This document shows positions 35,431 through 47,019 of a stretch of DNA of 64,000 nucleotides, piece after piece. The DNA lies in assembly GCA_947852905.1 (NCBI GenBank), contig CANTVF010000002.1, positions 326,021 through 390,020 on the forward strand. Direction: 5' to 3'. The translations under genes and the position numbers were made by a program. The first letter of the stretch is position 1; every line of letters begins with the position of its first letter. The notes beneath the pieces are model-generated. The model had not been told where the DNA came from and ran no database searches. It was given only the letters and a program-made list of their open reading frames with translations. This DNA comes from an uncultured Tidjanibacter sp. (GTDB lineage Bacteria; Bacteroidota; Bacteroidia; Bacteroidales; Rikenellaceae).

Positions 35431-36018
35431 ATGGCCCGTAAAATCATATTCGCCACCAACAACGCGCACAAAACCGAAGAGGTGCGCGCCATTCTGGGCG
35501 ACGGATTCCGGCTCGTCACGCTGCGCGAATGCGGCATAACGGAAGATATACCGGAAGAACAGCCCACAATAGAAGGCAATGCGTTGCAGAAAGCACGCTA
35601 CGTACACGAGCGTACCGGATGCAACTGTTTCGCCGACGACACCGGACTGGAAGTCGAGGCGCTCGGCGGCGCACCCGGCGTACACTCGGCGCGGTATGCA
35701 ACCGACGGCCACGACTTCGAGGCGAACACGCGACTGCTGTTGCACAACATGGACGGCGTCACCGACCGCAAAGCACGATTCAGAACGGTCATCGCATTGA
35801 TTCTCGACGGCCGCGAATACACCTTCGAAGGCATAGTGAACGGTATCATAACGGAAAAGCCGGCCGGCTCGGCAGGTTTCGGCTACGACCCCGTATTCGT
35901 TCCAGAAGGATATGAGAAAACTTTCGCCGAGATGTCCGCCGAAGAAAAGAACGCCATAAGCCACCGCGGCCGCGCGGTACGCAAGTTCGCCGAATTTCTG
36001 TCAGGCCTAAAGAATTGA
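35431..36018 (+). CDS. rdgB: RdgB/HAM1-family non-canonical purine NTP pyrophosphatase
   Basis: The 195-aa product starts MARKIIFATNNAHKTEEV; an upstream in-frame ATG would overlap the preceding gene. Motifs in order: ATNNAHKTEE (nucleotide loop), FADDTGLEVEALGGAPGVHSAR, GFGYDPVFVPEG and SHRGRAVRKF. By family it hydrolyses dITP, ITP and XTP to the monophosphate, preventing their incorporation into DNA and RNA. It is co-transcribed with the HAD gene and close to uvrB. Confidence 0.95.
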   Translation: MARKIIFATNNAHKTEEVRAILGDGFRLVTLRECGITEDIPEEQPTIEGNALQKARYVHERTGCNCFADDTGLEVEALGGAPGVHSARYATDGHDFEANTRLLLHNMDGVTDRKARFRTVIALILDGREYTFEGIVNGIITEKPAGSAGFGYDPVFVPEGYEKTFAEMSAEEKNAISHRGRAVRKFAEFLSGLKN

Positions 36019-36194
36019 CGGACGACGCCGGGGAATCCGTTACCTACCCTCGCCGCATGCATAAGCCGTAAACCCGACGACCGTCTTTCACGACATGCAT
36101 AGCGGCCGATAACCTGTGCAGGCCACTCCCCGGACACAGTATACCGCAAGTACGGCAATTTGCGACCGCTAAAATACGTTATTTCTTTATTCCC

Positions 36195-36202
36195 TATTTT
36201 TG
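36195..36202 (+). promoter_or_regulatory. possible -7 box immediately upstream of uvrB start
   Basis: TATTTTTG followed by C ends only 4 bp before the ATG. If used, the transcript would be leaderless or nearly so. No TTTG stands at the 19-21-bp spacing, so this may be chance. Confidence 0.35.
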
Positions 36203-36206
36203 CGAC

Positions 36207-38260
<2,054 letters not shown>

Positions 38261-38264
<4 letters not shown>

Positions 38265-38791
38265 AACCGGCCGAAGCCATAACACGTGCCATAGATTTTC
38301 TGTACGTAGGACCGATACGCCGGATAATCCCGCTGGAAACGTTCCGCTACGCCGTATGCGGCGGCGTCAACATGGCGCTCGGCAGTCTCGTCATATATCC
38401 CATATTGTATAGGTACGTGGTAGACGGGCGTTTTCTCGATCTCGGCATAGTCATGATGTCTCCGCATATATTGACACTGTTCATGCAGTACCCTATCACG
38501 TTCTTCGCGGGATTCTGGCTCAACAGACACGTGACGTTCACGCTCTCGACACTCAAAGGCGGCACGCAACTGTTCCGTTACCTGCTGCAATCGGCCGGCT
38601 CGTTCCTGTTGAATTACCTGTTGATGAAACTGCTCGTCGAGGTCGCAGACATATATGCCCCCGTAGCAAGGCCCATAACAGACCTTATCGTCGTAGTATA
38701 CAGTTATCTCGCGGCAAAATTCTTCACTTTCCGCACAGGCGGCCGCGCTGCCGGCCGCAGCGACGAAACGCGGCGGAAACCGAAAGCATGA
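38261..38791 (+). CDS. GtrA-like membrane protein
   Basis: The 176-aa product has four membrane segments (about 28-50, 62-85, 100-125 and 135-152) in the GtrA family pattern: FRYAVCGGVNMALGSLV at the first helix, FWLNRHVTFTL between helices 2 and 3, and a final helix ending SYLAAKFFTF. The C-terminus is basic. GtrA proteins help move undecaprenyl-linked sugars across the inner membrane. It is translationally coupled to uvrB by a 4-bp overlap, without glycosyltransferase neighbours. Confidence 0.88.
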
Positions 38792-39171
38792 CAGTCACAC
38801 TTTGATAGGCAGCGACTTTTCGCACACCTCAACGCCTCTCCGATATACGCGCGGCATTCCTACCGATTTATGCCGCTGTCTCGACACGGCCTCAGCACCC
38901 GAACGACACACTTAGAACCCATACCGAAACAAAATGCACGGTATGTCACAACAGGCAATCCGCTTAGTTTATACCGTAATTCTGGCTAAGCCGTTTACTC
39001 TCCGTAAATTCCTGTATTCCTCGCACTTATGGACTTACATATTACCCGTTCACACACGTTAAAAAGGGTTGCGTCAAAACTCAGCATTTTGACACAACCC
39101 CATATATTTTAAATCAGAAGCCGCCATACCCAGCATAGAGAATTAAGGACACAGCTCAGCCTCATGTAACG
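38792..39171. other. convergent intergenic region containing repeat element copy 2
   Basis: Between the GtrA-like gene and the converging MFS gene. It holds the element at 38939-39102, whose hairpin can also terminate the MFS transcript. The first about 145 bp show nothing. Confidence 0.5.
38939..39102 (-). repeat. dispersed hairpin-bearing element, copy 2
   Basis: Read on the minus strand it begins with a stem-loop (GGGGTTGTGTCAAAAT...TTTTGACGCAACCC), then TTTTT, then about 120 bp homologous to 25290-25412. The stem-loop plus T run (39102-39062) is also a good intrinsic terminator for the MFS gene. Confidence 0.7.
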
Positions 39172-40584
39172 TCATCTGTTGCTCCGAAGCGTAAAAGGCT
39201 GAGAAACCCTCAGGCCGCTTATAACCGCGGCGGCCAAAGCGAAACCGCCTCCGAGGAACAGACATACCATAGTGCTGTTATCGTGCGAAACCAGTCCGAA
39301 CAACAGAGCTACGAGAGTGGTGCCCAAAGTCTGACCGAGCAGACGTGCCGTTCCCAACATACCGCTGGCACCACCGGAACGTTCGGTAGGCGCGGAAGAT
39401 ATTATGGTGCTGTTGTTGGGTGTCTGAAACAGTCCGAATCCGGCGCCGCAGAGAGCCAACCGCCATATTACATCTACCTCCGCAGCTCCCGGCTTCAGGA
39501 ACGCGAGAGCGACGAGCCCCACGCAGAACATCGACATGCCTATGCTGCCGAGTACGCCGGGGTGTATGCGTTCTATAAGATAACCGGCCACAGGAGCCAT
39601 TACGAGGGTGGCTATGGGCCACGGAGTTATCAACAGACCGGTCATAACTTCATTGTATCCCATTACGTTCTGAAGGAAGAAAGGCAGCGACACCATGGCC
39701 AGCATCTGCGCCGTAAACGAACATACGGAAGTTATTACAGATAACGTAAATATAGGAATCCTGAGCAGATCCACCGGGAACATCGGCGACGACTGCCCCA
39801 ACTGGCGCCGCACGTACCATGTGCCTATTACCGCGAGCAATATAAGCTGGATCACGATATAATCCGTTCTTTCGTGATGCGCGAACCCTTCGAGCGTATA
39901 TATAAGCAACCCGAACGTCAGCGCATTGCCTACGGCGCTGACCGTATCGAAACGCCGTCCGGACCGTTGTTCCTTCCGCGGCAGGAACTTGTAACCGAGT
40001 ATCAAGGCGGTCAGGCCCAGCGGTATATTGATAGCGAACAGCCAGTGCCACGACGCTACGGCAAGTATGCCTCCGGCTATCGAGGGACCCGCTGCGGCAG
40101 AGATAGCCACCACCATGGCATTTATGCCCATTCCGCGGCCTATCTTGCTGCGCGGGTATATGGTACGCAACTGCGCCGTATTGACACTGGTAATAGCCGC
40201 GGCGCTAAGCCCCTGAAGCACACGCGCGACCGTCAGCATCCAAAACGAGTCGGAAAGCGCACAAGCGAGCGAAGTGACGCAGAAACACGCGATTCCCCAA
40301 AGATATACGCGGTGATACCCGTATATATCGCCAAGCGACGAGAATGCCAGCAGCGTCATCACTATGGCGAGCTGATAACCGTTTATTATCCACGTGACAG
40401 TCGACGGAGAGACGTCGAATTCAACGCTCAGCGTAGGCAGAGCTACATTGATTATATTGATGTCGAGCACCGACATGCAAATAGCGAACGATATAGCGAC
40501 AACCGCCCATATGCGCCTCGGCATGGGCAGACCGTCGCTCGCGAATGCCGCGGCATTTCCATTCAAATTATCCGATACGACCAT
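39172..40584 (-). CDS. MFS drug transporter, DHA2 (EmrB/QacA) type
   Basis: The 470-aa product has about 14 hydrophobic segments. The hallmarks are LDINIINVALPTLSVEFDVSPSTVTWIINGYQL (motif D1 region), GDIYGYHRVYLWG (motif A) and RVLQGLSAAAITSVNTAQL with GPSIAGGIL (motif C) near 155-175. This is the 14-TM drug:H+ antiporter-2 family that exports drugs or other amphipathic compounds across the inner membrane. No MFP or outer-membrane factor gene lies beside it. It is 35 bp downstream of the YhcC-like gene, so the two may be co-transcribed. Confidence 0.92.
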   Translation of the reverse strand: MVVSDNLNGNAAAFASDGLPMPRRIWAVVAISFAICMSVLDINIINVALPTLSVEFDVSPSTVTWIINGYQLAIVMTLLAFSSLGDIYGYHRVYLWGIACFCVTSLACALSDSFWMLTVARVLQGLSAAAITSVNTAQLRTIYPRSKIGRGMGINAMVVAISAAAGPSIAGGILAVASWHWLFAINIPLGLTALILGYKFLPRKEQRSGRRFDTVSAVGNALTFGLLIYTLEGFAHHERTDYIVIQLILLAVIGTWYVRRQLGQSSPMFPVDLLRIPIFTLSVITSVCSFTAQMLAMVSLPFFLQNVMGYNEVMTGLLITPWPIATLVMAPVAGYLIERIHPGVLGSIGMSMFCVGLVALAFLKPGAAEVDVIWRLALCGAGFGLFQTPNNSTIISSAPTERSGGASGMLGTARLLGQTLGTTLVALLFGLVSHDNSTMVCLFLGGGFALAAAVISGLRVSQPFTLRSNR

Positions 40585-40619
40585 TTACATTTTTATTTTT
40601 ATCCGTTGTCGGGAAAAAA

Positions 40620-41585
40620 TCACATTACGCCAGCGGGGCCTTCCCCGTTCCAATCCTGCGACTGATATGCACCGAGTTCAAGCAACCGTTTTTCGAGCAT
40701 GGTCCACAACTGTTCGTTACGCACCAACCCCCAGTTGGGACCGTAATGGTATCGTGGCGGCGCCTCGCCTGCAAATCGTTCGACCACAAGATCGGGACGC
40801 AGCCGACGGAGTATGCCGATGAACATATCCATATACTCCGGCAAAGACTTGAAACGGTACTTTTCCGGATGCCTCTCCCAGTCCGACGCCATAGGGGTGT
40901 CGCGGAATATCTGCAACTGATGGAATTTAACCGTAGTGAGCGGCAAAGAATTTATAACGGACGTCTGCTCCAACAACATATCGTCGCTTTCGCCCGGCAG
41001 CCCCAGAATGAAATGCGCTCCGGTATGAATACCTCTGCCGGCAGTCCGTTCCACGGCACGCCGCGCACACTCGAAATCATGACCGCGGTTGACGGCCGCG
41101 AGCGTACTGTCGTAACACGACTCTATACCGTACTCTATCGTCACATAACATCTGCGCGACAACTCGGCGAAATAATCCAGTACCCTTTCGTCCACGCAAT
41201 CAGGACGTGTTCCGACCACGATGCCGACTACAGCAGGCTCGGCCAACGCCTCGTCGTATATGCCGCGCAGCGTATCCAGCGGGGCGTAAGTATTGGAAAA
41301 CGACTGAAAATAGACGAGATACCGCTCGGCCGAACGATACCTGTTGCGATGAAATTCGATTCCCTCGGCTATCTGTTGCGATACGCTTTTGGCAGGCTTG
41401 CAGTACGACGGAGTGAAAGCATCGTTATTGCAGAACGTACAGCCGCCCGTCCCTACACGTCCGTCACGGTTGGGACACGTGAATCCGGCATTCACGGCCA
41501 ATTTCTGCACCCGGCCACCGAACAACCGTTTGAAATAACCCGAATAACTGTTATAAGGACGTTCGTCGCCCCACGGATATATCAT
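40620..41585 (-). CDS. radical SAM protein, YhcC family (TIGR01212-type)
   Basis: The 321-aa product starts MIYPWGDERPYNSYSGYFK. The cluster Cys residues are in CPNRDGRVGTGGCTFCNN, near residues 37-52, with the unusual long spacing of the YhcC group rather than CxxxCxxC. GIVVGTRPDCV, VTIEYGIESCYD, HFILGLPGE and LTTVKFHQLQIFRDTPMA are family signatures. The substrate is unknown; it has been linked to RNA or metabolite modification without proof. It is followed by the MFS gene after 35 bp. Confidence 0.9.
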   Translation of the reverse strand: MIYPWGDERPYNSYSGYFKRLFGGRVQKLAVNAGFTCPNRDGRVGTGGCTFCNNDAFTPSYCKPAKSVSQQIAEGIEFHRNRYRSAERYLVYFQSFSNTYAPLDTLRGIYDEALAEPAVVGIVVGTRPDCVDERVLDYFAELSRRCYVTIEYGIESCYDSTLAAVNRGHDFECARRAVERTAGRGIHTGAHFILGLPGESDDMLLEQTSVINSLPLTTVKFHQLQIFRDTPMASDWERHPEKYRFKSLPEYMDMFIGILRRLRPDLVVERFAGEAPPRYHYGPNWGLVRNEQLWTMLEKRLLELGAYQSQDWNGEGPAGVM

Positions 41586-41779
41586 GACAAAACAATATTA
41601 CCACATCTCGTATCAACGGCGCCATGCACCCTGCTGACGACATCGCAACACGTAACGGCTCCGACCGCCGATACGCCAAGAATCGCCGCAATGCAGAACG
41701 GAACGCAACCCGGCGACGGACCGCTGCCGCACCGCCGAACGTTTCATATGACTTCACGAATGATTTATACGCGCGCGTA

Positions 41780-42484
41780 TCATGCCCGGCGCAGGGCTTC
41801 GATAAAATCCGGGAACATAGTCCACAGATGCTCCGTCTGCAACCACAGCTCCCGTGCAAGCGCCTCTTTGGAAGGACGCTCCGAACGGATATCTTTCAGA
41901 TAGTCTTCGCTCACGGCATGTTCTACAGCCATAAACTCGTCGTAATACGGCTTGAACCGGCTCTTCAAACGAACGACCTCTCCGTGCGGCAACCTGCCTG
42001 TTTTCCGAAATTCATACCACAAAGTCAGCACGACCTTGTCGATATACTTGTCGTTTACATCGTTGATTATGTCATCGAACGACTCGAACTCCTCCATGGC
42101 AACATAAACATAAGCCAGCGGAACGGTAGCTTCCATATGATCCTCCGGATCGATGTCGAGAATCATCTCGAATATGGCCGCCGCCATCTCCCAGTCGCCC
42201 GCCAGAAAATGGTCTATACCGGAACAGTAACCGGTCACTATGGCCGCCTGCGAATTGGCATCGTCCCAGTCCAATATGGTCTCGCCTTCGTCGGGAACAA
42301 TATCCACGAGCCGCTGGAACGAATGCAGGCGCGTATTGCACGCACCTTCGAAATCGCCCTCGGCCTCCTGCCTGCGCGCCCGCTCGAGTTCTACGCCGAA
42401 ATCGAAATCGTCGCCTCCGGCAGAAGGCACATAATCGATAACGTAACAGTCATAACCCGCAGGCTTCAATACCGGTTTTCCCAT
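41780..42484 (-). CDS. hypothetical TPR-like protein
   Basis: The 234-aa product starts MGKPVLKPAGYDCYVIDYVP and is acidic and helical. It has TPR-like helix pairs (FEGACNTRLHSFQRLVDIVP, DWEMAAAIFEMILDIDPEDHMEATVPLAYVYVAME) and no signal peptide or membrane segment. I do not recognise a specific family; it may be a scaffolding protein. It is transcribed alone, oriented away from the tRNA. Confidence 0.7.
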   Translation of the reverse strand: MGKPVLKPAGYDCYVIDYVPSAGGDDFDFGVELERARRQEAEGDFEGACNTRLHSFQRLVDIVPDEGETILDWDDANSQAAIVTGYCSGIDHFLAGDWEMAAAIFEMILDIDPEDHMEATVPLAYVYVAMEEFESFDDIINDVNDKYIDKVVLTLWYEFRKTGRLPHGEVVRLKSRFKPYYDEFMAVEHAVSEDYLKDIRSERPSKEALARELWLQTEHLWTMFPDFIEALRRA

Positions 42485-42618
42485 TCTCTACGGAGTTTTC
42501 TGAAAAAACATCAATTTATCGCCGCGAAGATAACAATAATTGCAGCATTGAATGCACCACGACAACCGCCCCGAGAAAATTTTCCCGGCACATTTTTCAT
42601 GTTTCATGAAAAATATCC

Positions 42619-42626
42619 TATATTTG
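42619..42626 (+). promoter_or_regulatory. -7 box of tRNA-Thr gene
   Basis: TATATTTG followed by C, plus strand, 15 bp before the tRNA. Confidence 0.65.
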
Positions 42627-42641
42627 CGTCGCACAAAAGAG

Positions 42642-42714
42642 GCCGCAATAGCTCAGTTGGTAGAGCGTTTCACTCGTAATGAAGAGGTCCCGAGTTCAAG
42701 TCTCGGTTGCGGCT
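42642..42714 (+). tRNA. tRNA-Thr (anticodon CGT)
   Basis: A complete cloverleaf: the acceptor stem GCCGCAA (42642-42648) pairs with TTGCGGC (42707-42713). The D arm is GCTC/GAGC, and the anticodon loop CTCGTAA has CGT at 42675-42677. The T arm has GTTCAAG. The CCA is not encoded. It reads the ACG threonine codon. A terminator follows at once. Confidence 0.95.
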
Positions 42715-42720
42715 CACAGA

Positions 42721-42757
42721 AAAATCCCTGACAATCACTGCGGTTGTCGGGGATTTT
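42721..42757 (+). terminator. intrinsic terminator of tRNA-Thr
   Basis: A 14-bp stem with one wobble pair (42721-42734 with 42744-42757) ending in TTTT; 9-nt loop. Confidence 0.88.
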
Positions 42758-43408
42758 ACTTTCTGTCGCAGGTATGCAACATACGGTAAAGGACATATAC
42801 TTTATATATGATGCTCGTTTGAAGGTTTATGCATCATCACAATCTGCCGGACAGATAAACCTCACAATCCAGTCCCCGCAATCCGCACTAAGCCAGTAAA
42901 AGCCGTCCGGAACAAACACATATCACATGAAGTTAAATCCTGTCCGCGGACATGCCAATCACTTCCCAGAAAGCTAACCTATCATCTCCGTTATTTCACG
43001 GGGAAAAATAAAAAACGAAACCGACACGCGGCTCAATCGTTACCGAAAGCGCTCGGATAAATCCCGCATCATTTCACGCAAAACCAGACGCGCCGCCACA
43101 TACGGCAGCTGTCAGAATACAGGAATAACCTTGCACGCATATTCTCGTCACGGCATACCGCCGCACTTCATACACATCGCAATCAAATAACGGGACACCT
43201 CCCCGGACACGACAGGATTCCTCCCATTGACGCACCGGATCCATGCCGAAAAGAATTAATCACCCCAACCTCGACACGTATCGTCGGCGCCAGAAACACC
43301 TCAACACACGGTCATAATCCGCCGCACAAATCCAGCGAGACACAATGCATTATACCGAAGCCGCCGATTTTATCGGCGCTCATCTCCGGAATGTTAACAA
43401 AGTTTTTA

Positions 43409-43416
43409 TATTTTTG
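43409..43416 (+). promoter_or_regulatory. possible -7 box of the SUI1-like/metalloprotease operon
   Basis: TATTTTTG on the plus strand, leaving a leader of about 165 nt. The -33 element is unclear. Confidence 0.45.
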
Positions 43417-43587
43417 TATGGATCCGTTCAGACACGCTTCGGGAAAAATTCCCCCCTACGGTCTGATAACGGCAGACCGATAACGTTACGCGACACACGT
43501 CCGATATGTCCGCACGAAAAGGCAAATCGAACGCGTAACGAAGACCGGCGACCGGTCTCGCGGATCAGTACGAATACACATATAGTT

Positions 43588-43935
43588 ATGGCAGACAACG
43601 ACTGGAAATCGAGATTGAACGTGGTTTACTCTACGAATCCCGATTTTAAATACGAAACCAAGCAAGACGAGGTACCGCAGACATTGCCCCCTGCGCAGCA
43701 AGAACTCAGGGTATGGCTCGACCGCAAGTTGAAAGGCGGCAAACAGGCCACAATAGTACGCGGATTCATCGGCACCGCCGCCGACCTAAAAGAACTCGCG
43801 GCGATGCTCAAAAGCCGTTGCGGGGTGGGCGGCACAGCCAAAGACGGCGAAATAATAATACAGGGCGATTTTCGGGACAGAGTAACGGATCTGCTCGTAA
43901 AAGCGGGCTACAAAGCGAAAAAAGCCGGGGGATAA
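43588..43935 (+). CDS. SUI1/eIF1-like translation factor (YciH family)
   Basis: The 115-aa product starts MADNDWKSRLNVVYSTN. The SUI1 domain lies at about 40-112, with LDRKLKGGKQATIVRGFIG and GGTAKDGEIIIQGDF, matching eIF1/YciH. In other bacteria YciH affects start-site selection and initiation fidelity. The last base of the stop codon is the first base of the next gene's ATG (TAATG), so translation of the outer-membrane protease below is probably coupled to this gene. Confidence 0.9.
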   Translation: MADNDWKSRLNVVYSTNPDFKYETKQDEVPQTLPPAQQELRVWLDRKLKGGKQATIVRGFIGTAADLKELAAMLKSRCGVGGTAKDGEIIIQGDFRDRVTDLLVKAGYKAKKAGG

Positions 43936-46847
43936 TGCGAAAATTCATACTAACGACGGTCATCGCGCTGGTAGCGCTCGTCGGCGCTACCGATGCCGCG
44001 GCACAATACTACAACACGGGGCAATCCCCCGCCTCCACACGCTGGGGGACTATAGGAAACGATTCCCTGCGAATGATATTCCCCCTGCCATACGAACACC
44101 ATGCCCGAAGCGTACTTTTCTACATGGACTCGGTACGCAACGACATAAGCTACGGATTCAGCCACGGACCACTACGCACGCCCGTGGTATTCCATACAGA
44201 AAACTTCCTGTCCAACGGTCTCGCAATGCTCGCCCCGCGCCGCATAGAGATGATGGGCATACCGGCTATCTCGACATACTCCGAGCCGTGGCTCAAACAA
44301 CTCGCCACCCATGAGTTCCGCCACATGGTCCAATACGGCAACATCAACCGCAACACGACGAAAGTCCTCGGCTGGTTTTTCGGCCAACAGGCCCCTCTGC
44401 TCGCCACGGGACTTCTGCCGTTCTGGTTCATCGAGGGCGATGCGGTAATGGCCGAAACTCAGTTCTCATCCTTCGGACGGGGGCTGCAACCGTCTTTCAC
44501 GATGCATTACCGCGCTCTCGGCGACGAAATACTGGAATCGAAAAACCCGGACAAATGGTTTTGCGGATCGTACCGCGACTACGTCCCCAGCCATTACGAA
44601 CTCGGATACCAGCTCGTATCGTATGCCGACCGCACATACGACGAATACATAGGCGACCGTCTCGCCGACTACACATCGCGCTACCCAATTTTCATCTTCA
44701 CCACGCAACTCGCACTGAAGAAATACTTCGGCACCTCTACGCGGAAACTGTTTCGCGAGACCTTTGCGGAACTCAATGCATTGTGGGACAGCCTGCCCGA
44801 CAACGGCAACAGTCCGCGCGTCGTGGTACCGCCCGTCAAGACATACACCACATACACCTACCCGCTCTACCTCGACGACAACACCCTGCTCGCGTTGAAA
44901 AGCGACTACGACCAACCGACACGTTTCGTCAGCATCGACCTCACCACCGGAGAGGAGAAACGTCTTTTCCACACGGGAATAGTAAGTTCTCGTCCCGTGA
45001 TGCGCGACGGGGTGATAATGTGGACCGAATACCGGCAAAGCATGTTCTGGGAACAGAAAGTCGAATCGAGGCTTTGCCGCGCCTATGTCGGAGCCGACAG
45101 ATACGACGTACTCGATTATGTCGGAGACAATATCCTGTATCCCGTCCCGGTATCGCGCGACGCTACGGCATGGGTCAGATACGACTATCGCGGCAGCTAC
45201 ACGGTGGAATACAGCCCGGCGGCAGGTGGCAAGATGAAGTACGGATTTCCGGAGGACGTCTCGATTCACGGCTTGGCGTGGGACAATATATCGGAATGTT
45301 TCTACTTCATCGCCCTTTCCGACGACGGAATGTGGATAGGCGGACTGGACTTTTCCGGCGAGCGTGCAGAGCAGTTCCACGTCACCGAGCCGGCACGCAT
45401 CACCATAGGCGACCTTTCGGCAGCGGACGGCATGCTATACTTCAACTCCATATACTCAGGCAAGGACGAAGTGCACGCCATAGATCTCGCCACGGGCGAA
45501 GAACACCGCATATCCGATTCCCGTTACGGCAGCTTCTCCCCTTCGCCCTCGCCGGACGGCGTGACGGTAGCGGTGACTACCTACGAACGCGACGGCTACA
45601 AGGCCGCCGTACAGGAGGTGGAATACTGGGAAGAGGTGGAGCCGCAGACACAATATCCGCGCAACACGGTCAACGCCCCTCTAAAAATATGGGACGTCCC
45701 CTGCATAGACGACATAATGTTCGATGAGCAGGCGGCCGAAACTTCTACGGAAAAATACGCGCGCAGAAAATATTCCAAAGCCGCTCATCTTTTCGATCTG
45801 CACAGTTGGGCACCGCTTTACTACGTTCCCGACGAACTGCTCTCGGACTACTCCTTCGAGACCCATTTCGGCGCGACGATCATATCGCAAAGCCTTCTCA
45901 ACGATATGGAATCGAGCCTCAGCTACGGTTATCTGCTCGACGGACACTCGAAAGTCAAGGCTAATGTAAAATATTACGGTTGGGCACCCAAAATCGAAGT
46001 CTCGGCCATGTGGAGCGACCGCGGCCACCTGTTCCAGCAACAGGGCATCATGGGTACGGCTACGAGTCTGAGAGGCAACACGTTCAACCTGTCGGCGAGG
46101 GCATATCTGCCCATACTGCTATCTACCGGCTACAACATAAGATCGCTCGTTCCGCAGGTGCAGTACGTCTTCAACAACTCCGAGATATTACCGGTCGGCG
46201 CCTCCGAAACGGAACGCATGTCGGTATTTCTCGGAACGCTGCAATACAGCGACAATGTCCGTACCGCCCGGCTCGACCTGCAACCGCGCTGGGGCTACAC
46301 GTTGCGCACGACGGTAGGCACCAATCCTTTCAGTTCGATAACCTCCACGGCTATCAGCTTCTACGGCAAGGCCTACACGCCGGGATTCATGCCACACCAC
46401 GGATTCAGTCTCGCCGCGGTCTACCAGCACAATACGAACAAGACCTCGCTTATCAATGTCATAGATTTCCAGCCGCAGGGATATCAGACCATCTACCCGC
46501 TGAACTATTTCGCACTGGCCGCACACTACGTCATGCCCGTAGCATATCCGGACTGGGGATTGAGCGGAGTGTTTTTCCTTAAACGCATCTCGCTCGATGT
46601 AGGATTCGAATATGCACGCTATACGACACCCAAATCCCAGCGATACGTCATACATATAGGCGGACCGCAAAGACTGGAAAACTACGGCACCGTCATCAAC
46701 TACATCAATACCGTCGGCGGACGCGTGATGCTCGACATAACTCCGTTCCGCATGCCTTCGCAGGCGACCACCACGCTTTCCGTGGGATTCTACAAACCGC
46801 GGTCGCTACCCTTCTACGTTACGTTCGGTTTCTCCGTACCACTGTAA
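43935..46847 (+). CDS. secreted gluzincin-like metalloprotease fused to beta-propeller and outer-membrane barrel
   Basis: The 970-aa product starts MRKFILTTVIALVALVGATDAAAQ, a signal peptide. Residues about 50-200 contain HEFRH (His126, Glu127, His130) and WFIEGDAVMAE (Glu167), the HExxH...E layout of a zinc gluzincin. About 300-600 looks like a WD40/TolB-type propeller (LATGEEHRISDSRYGSFSPSPSPDGVTVAV). About 640-970 has alternating barrel-like strands, ending SLPFYVTFGFSVPL, a C-terminal signal for outer-membrane barrels. Protease, propeller and barrel in one chain suggest an enzyme displayed at the outer membrane. The substrate is unknown. A strong terminator follows. Confidence 0.8.
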   Translation: MRKFILTTVIALVALVGATDAAAQYYNTGQSPASTRWGTIGNDSLRMIFPLPYEHHARSVLFYMDSVRNDISYGFSHGPLRTPVVFHTENFLSNGLAMLAPRRIEMMGIPAISTYSEPWLKQLATHEFRHMVQYGNINRNTTKVLGWFFGQQAPLLATGLLPFWFIEGDAVMAETQFSSFGRGLQPSFTMHYRALGDEILESKNPDKWFCGSYRDYVPSHYELGYQLVSYADRTYDEYIGDRLADYTSRYPIFIFTTQLALKKYFGTSTRKLFRETFAELNALWDSLPDNGNSPRVVVPPVKTYTTYTYPLYLDDNTLLALKSDYDQPTRFVSIDLTTGEEKRLFHTGIVSSRPVMRDGVIMWTEYRQSMFWEQKVESRLCRAYVGADRYDVLDYVGDNILYPVPVSRDATAWVRYDYRGSYTVEYSPAAGGKMKYGFPEDVSIHGLAWDNISECFYFIALSDDGMWIGGLDFSGERAEQFHVTEPARITIGDLSAADGMLYFNSIYSGKDEVHAIDLATGEEHRISDSRYGSFSPSPSPDGVTVAVTTYERDGYKAAVQEVEYWEEVEPQTQYPRNTVNAPLKIWDVPCIDDIMFDEQAAETSTEKYARRKYSKAAHLFDLHSWAPLYYVPDELLSDYSFETHFGATIISQSLLNDMESSLSYGYLLDGHSKVKANVKYYGWAPKIEVSAMWSDRGHLFQQQGIMGTATSLRGNTFNLSARAYLPILLSTGYNIRSLVPQVQYVFNNSEILPVGASETERMSVFLGTLQYSDNVRTARLDLQPRWGYTLRTTVGTNPFSSITSTAISFYGKAYTPGFMPHHGFSLAAVYQHNTNKTSLINVIDFQPQGYQTIYPLNYFALAAHYVMPVAYPDWGLSGVFFLKRISLDVGFEYARYTTPKSQRYVIHIGGPQRLENYGTVINYINTVGGRVMLDITPFRMPSQATTTLSVGFYKPRSLPFYVTFGFSVPL

Positions 46848-46872
46848 ACGGCATCGAAGACAAAAAACAGTC

Positions 46873-46923
46873 GCGTCCCGCATGCGTTCCTCTCCGATAA
46901 CGAACGCATGCGGGACGCTTTTT
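46873..46923 (+). terminator. intrinsic terminator after the metalloprotease gene
   Basis: A perfect 17-bp stem (46873-46889 with 46902-46918), 12-nt loop, followed by five T. Confidence 0.95.
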
Positions 46924-47019
46924 CCAATAAAACCGACCATTTCTCCGATGTACTATTGAAAATCGTGTTTAATAACTATTTTTACGGCCGCAAACGAACT
47001 AACCGACAAACTGCGACAA

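Larger units (their letters stand above)
42715..43587. other. about 870-bp gene-free stretch
   Basis: It holds the tRNA terminator (42721-42757) and a -7 box at 43409-43416. No open frame with convincing coding content, no repeat and no truncated integrase or IS was found, although tRNA 3' ends are common integration sites. Confidence 0.5.

Noticed and set aside
42759..43408. Integrated element beside tRNA-Thr
   Set aside because: The tRNA is complete, no integrase gene or duplicated tRNA 3' end is visible, and the stretch holds no credible genes.
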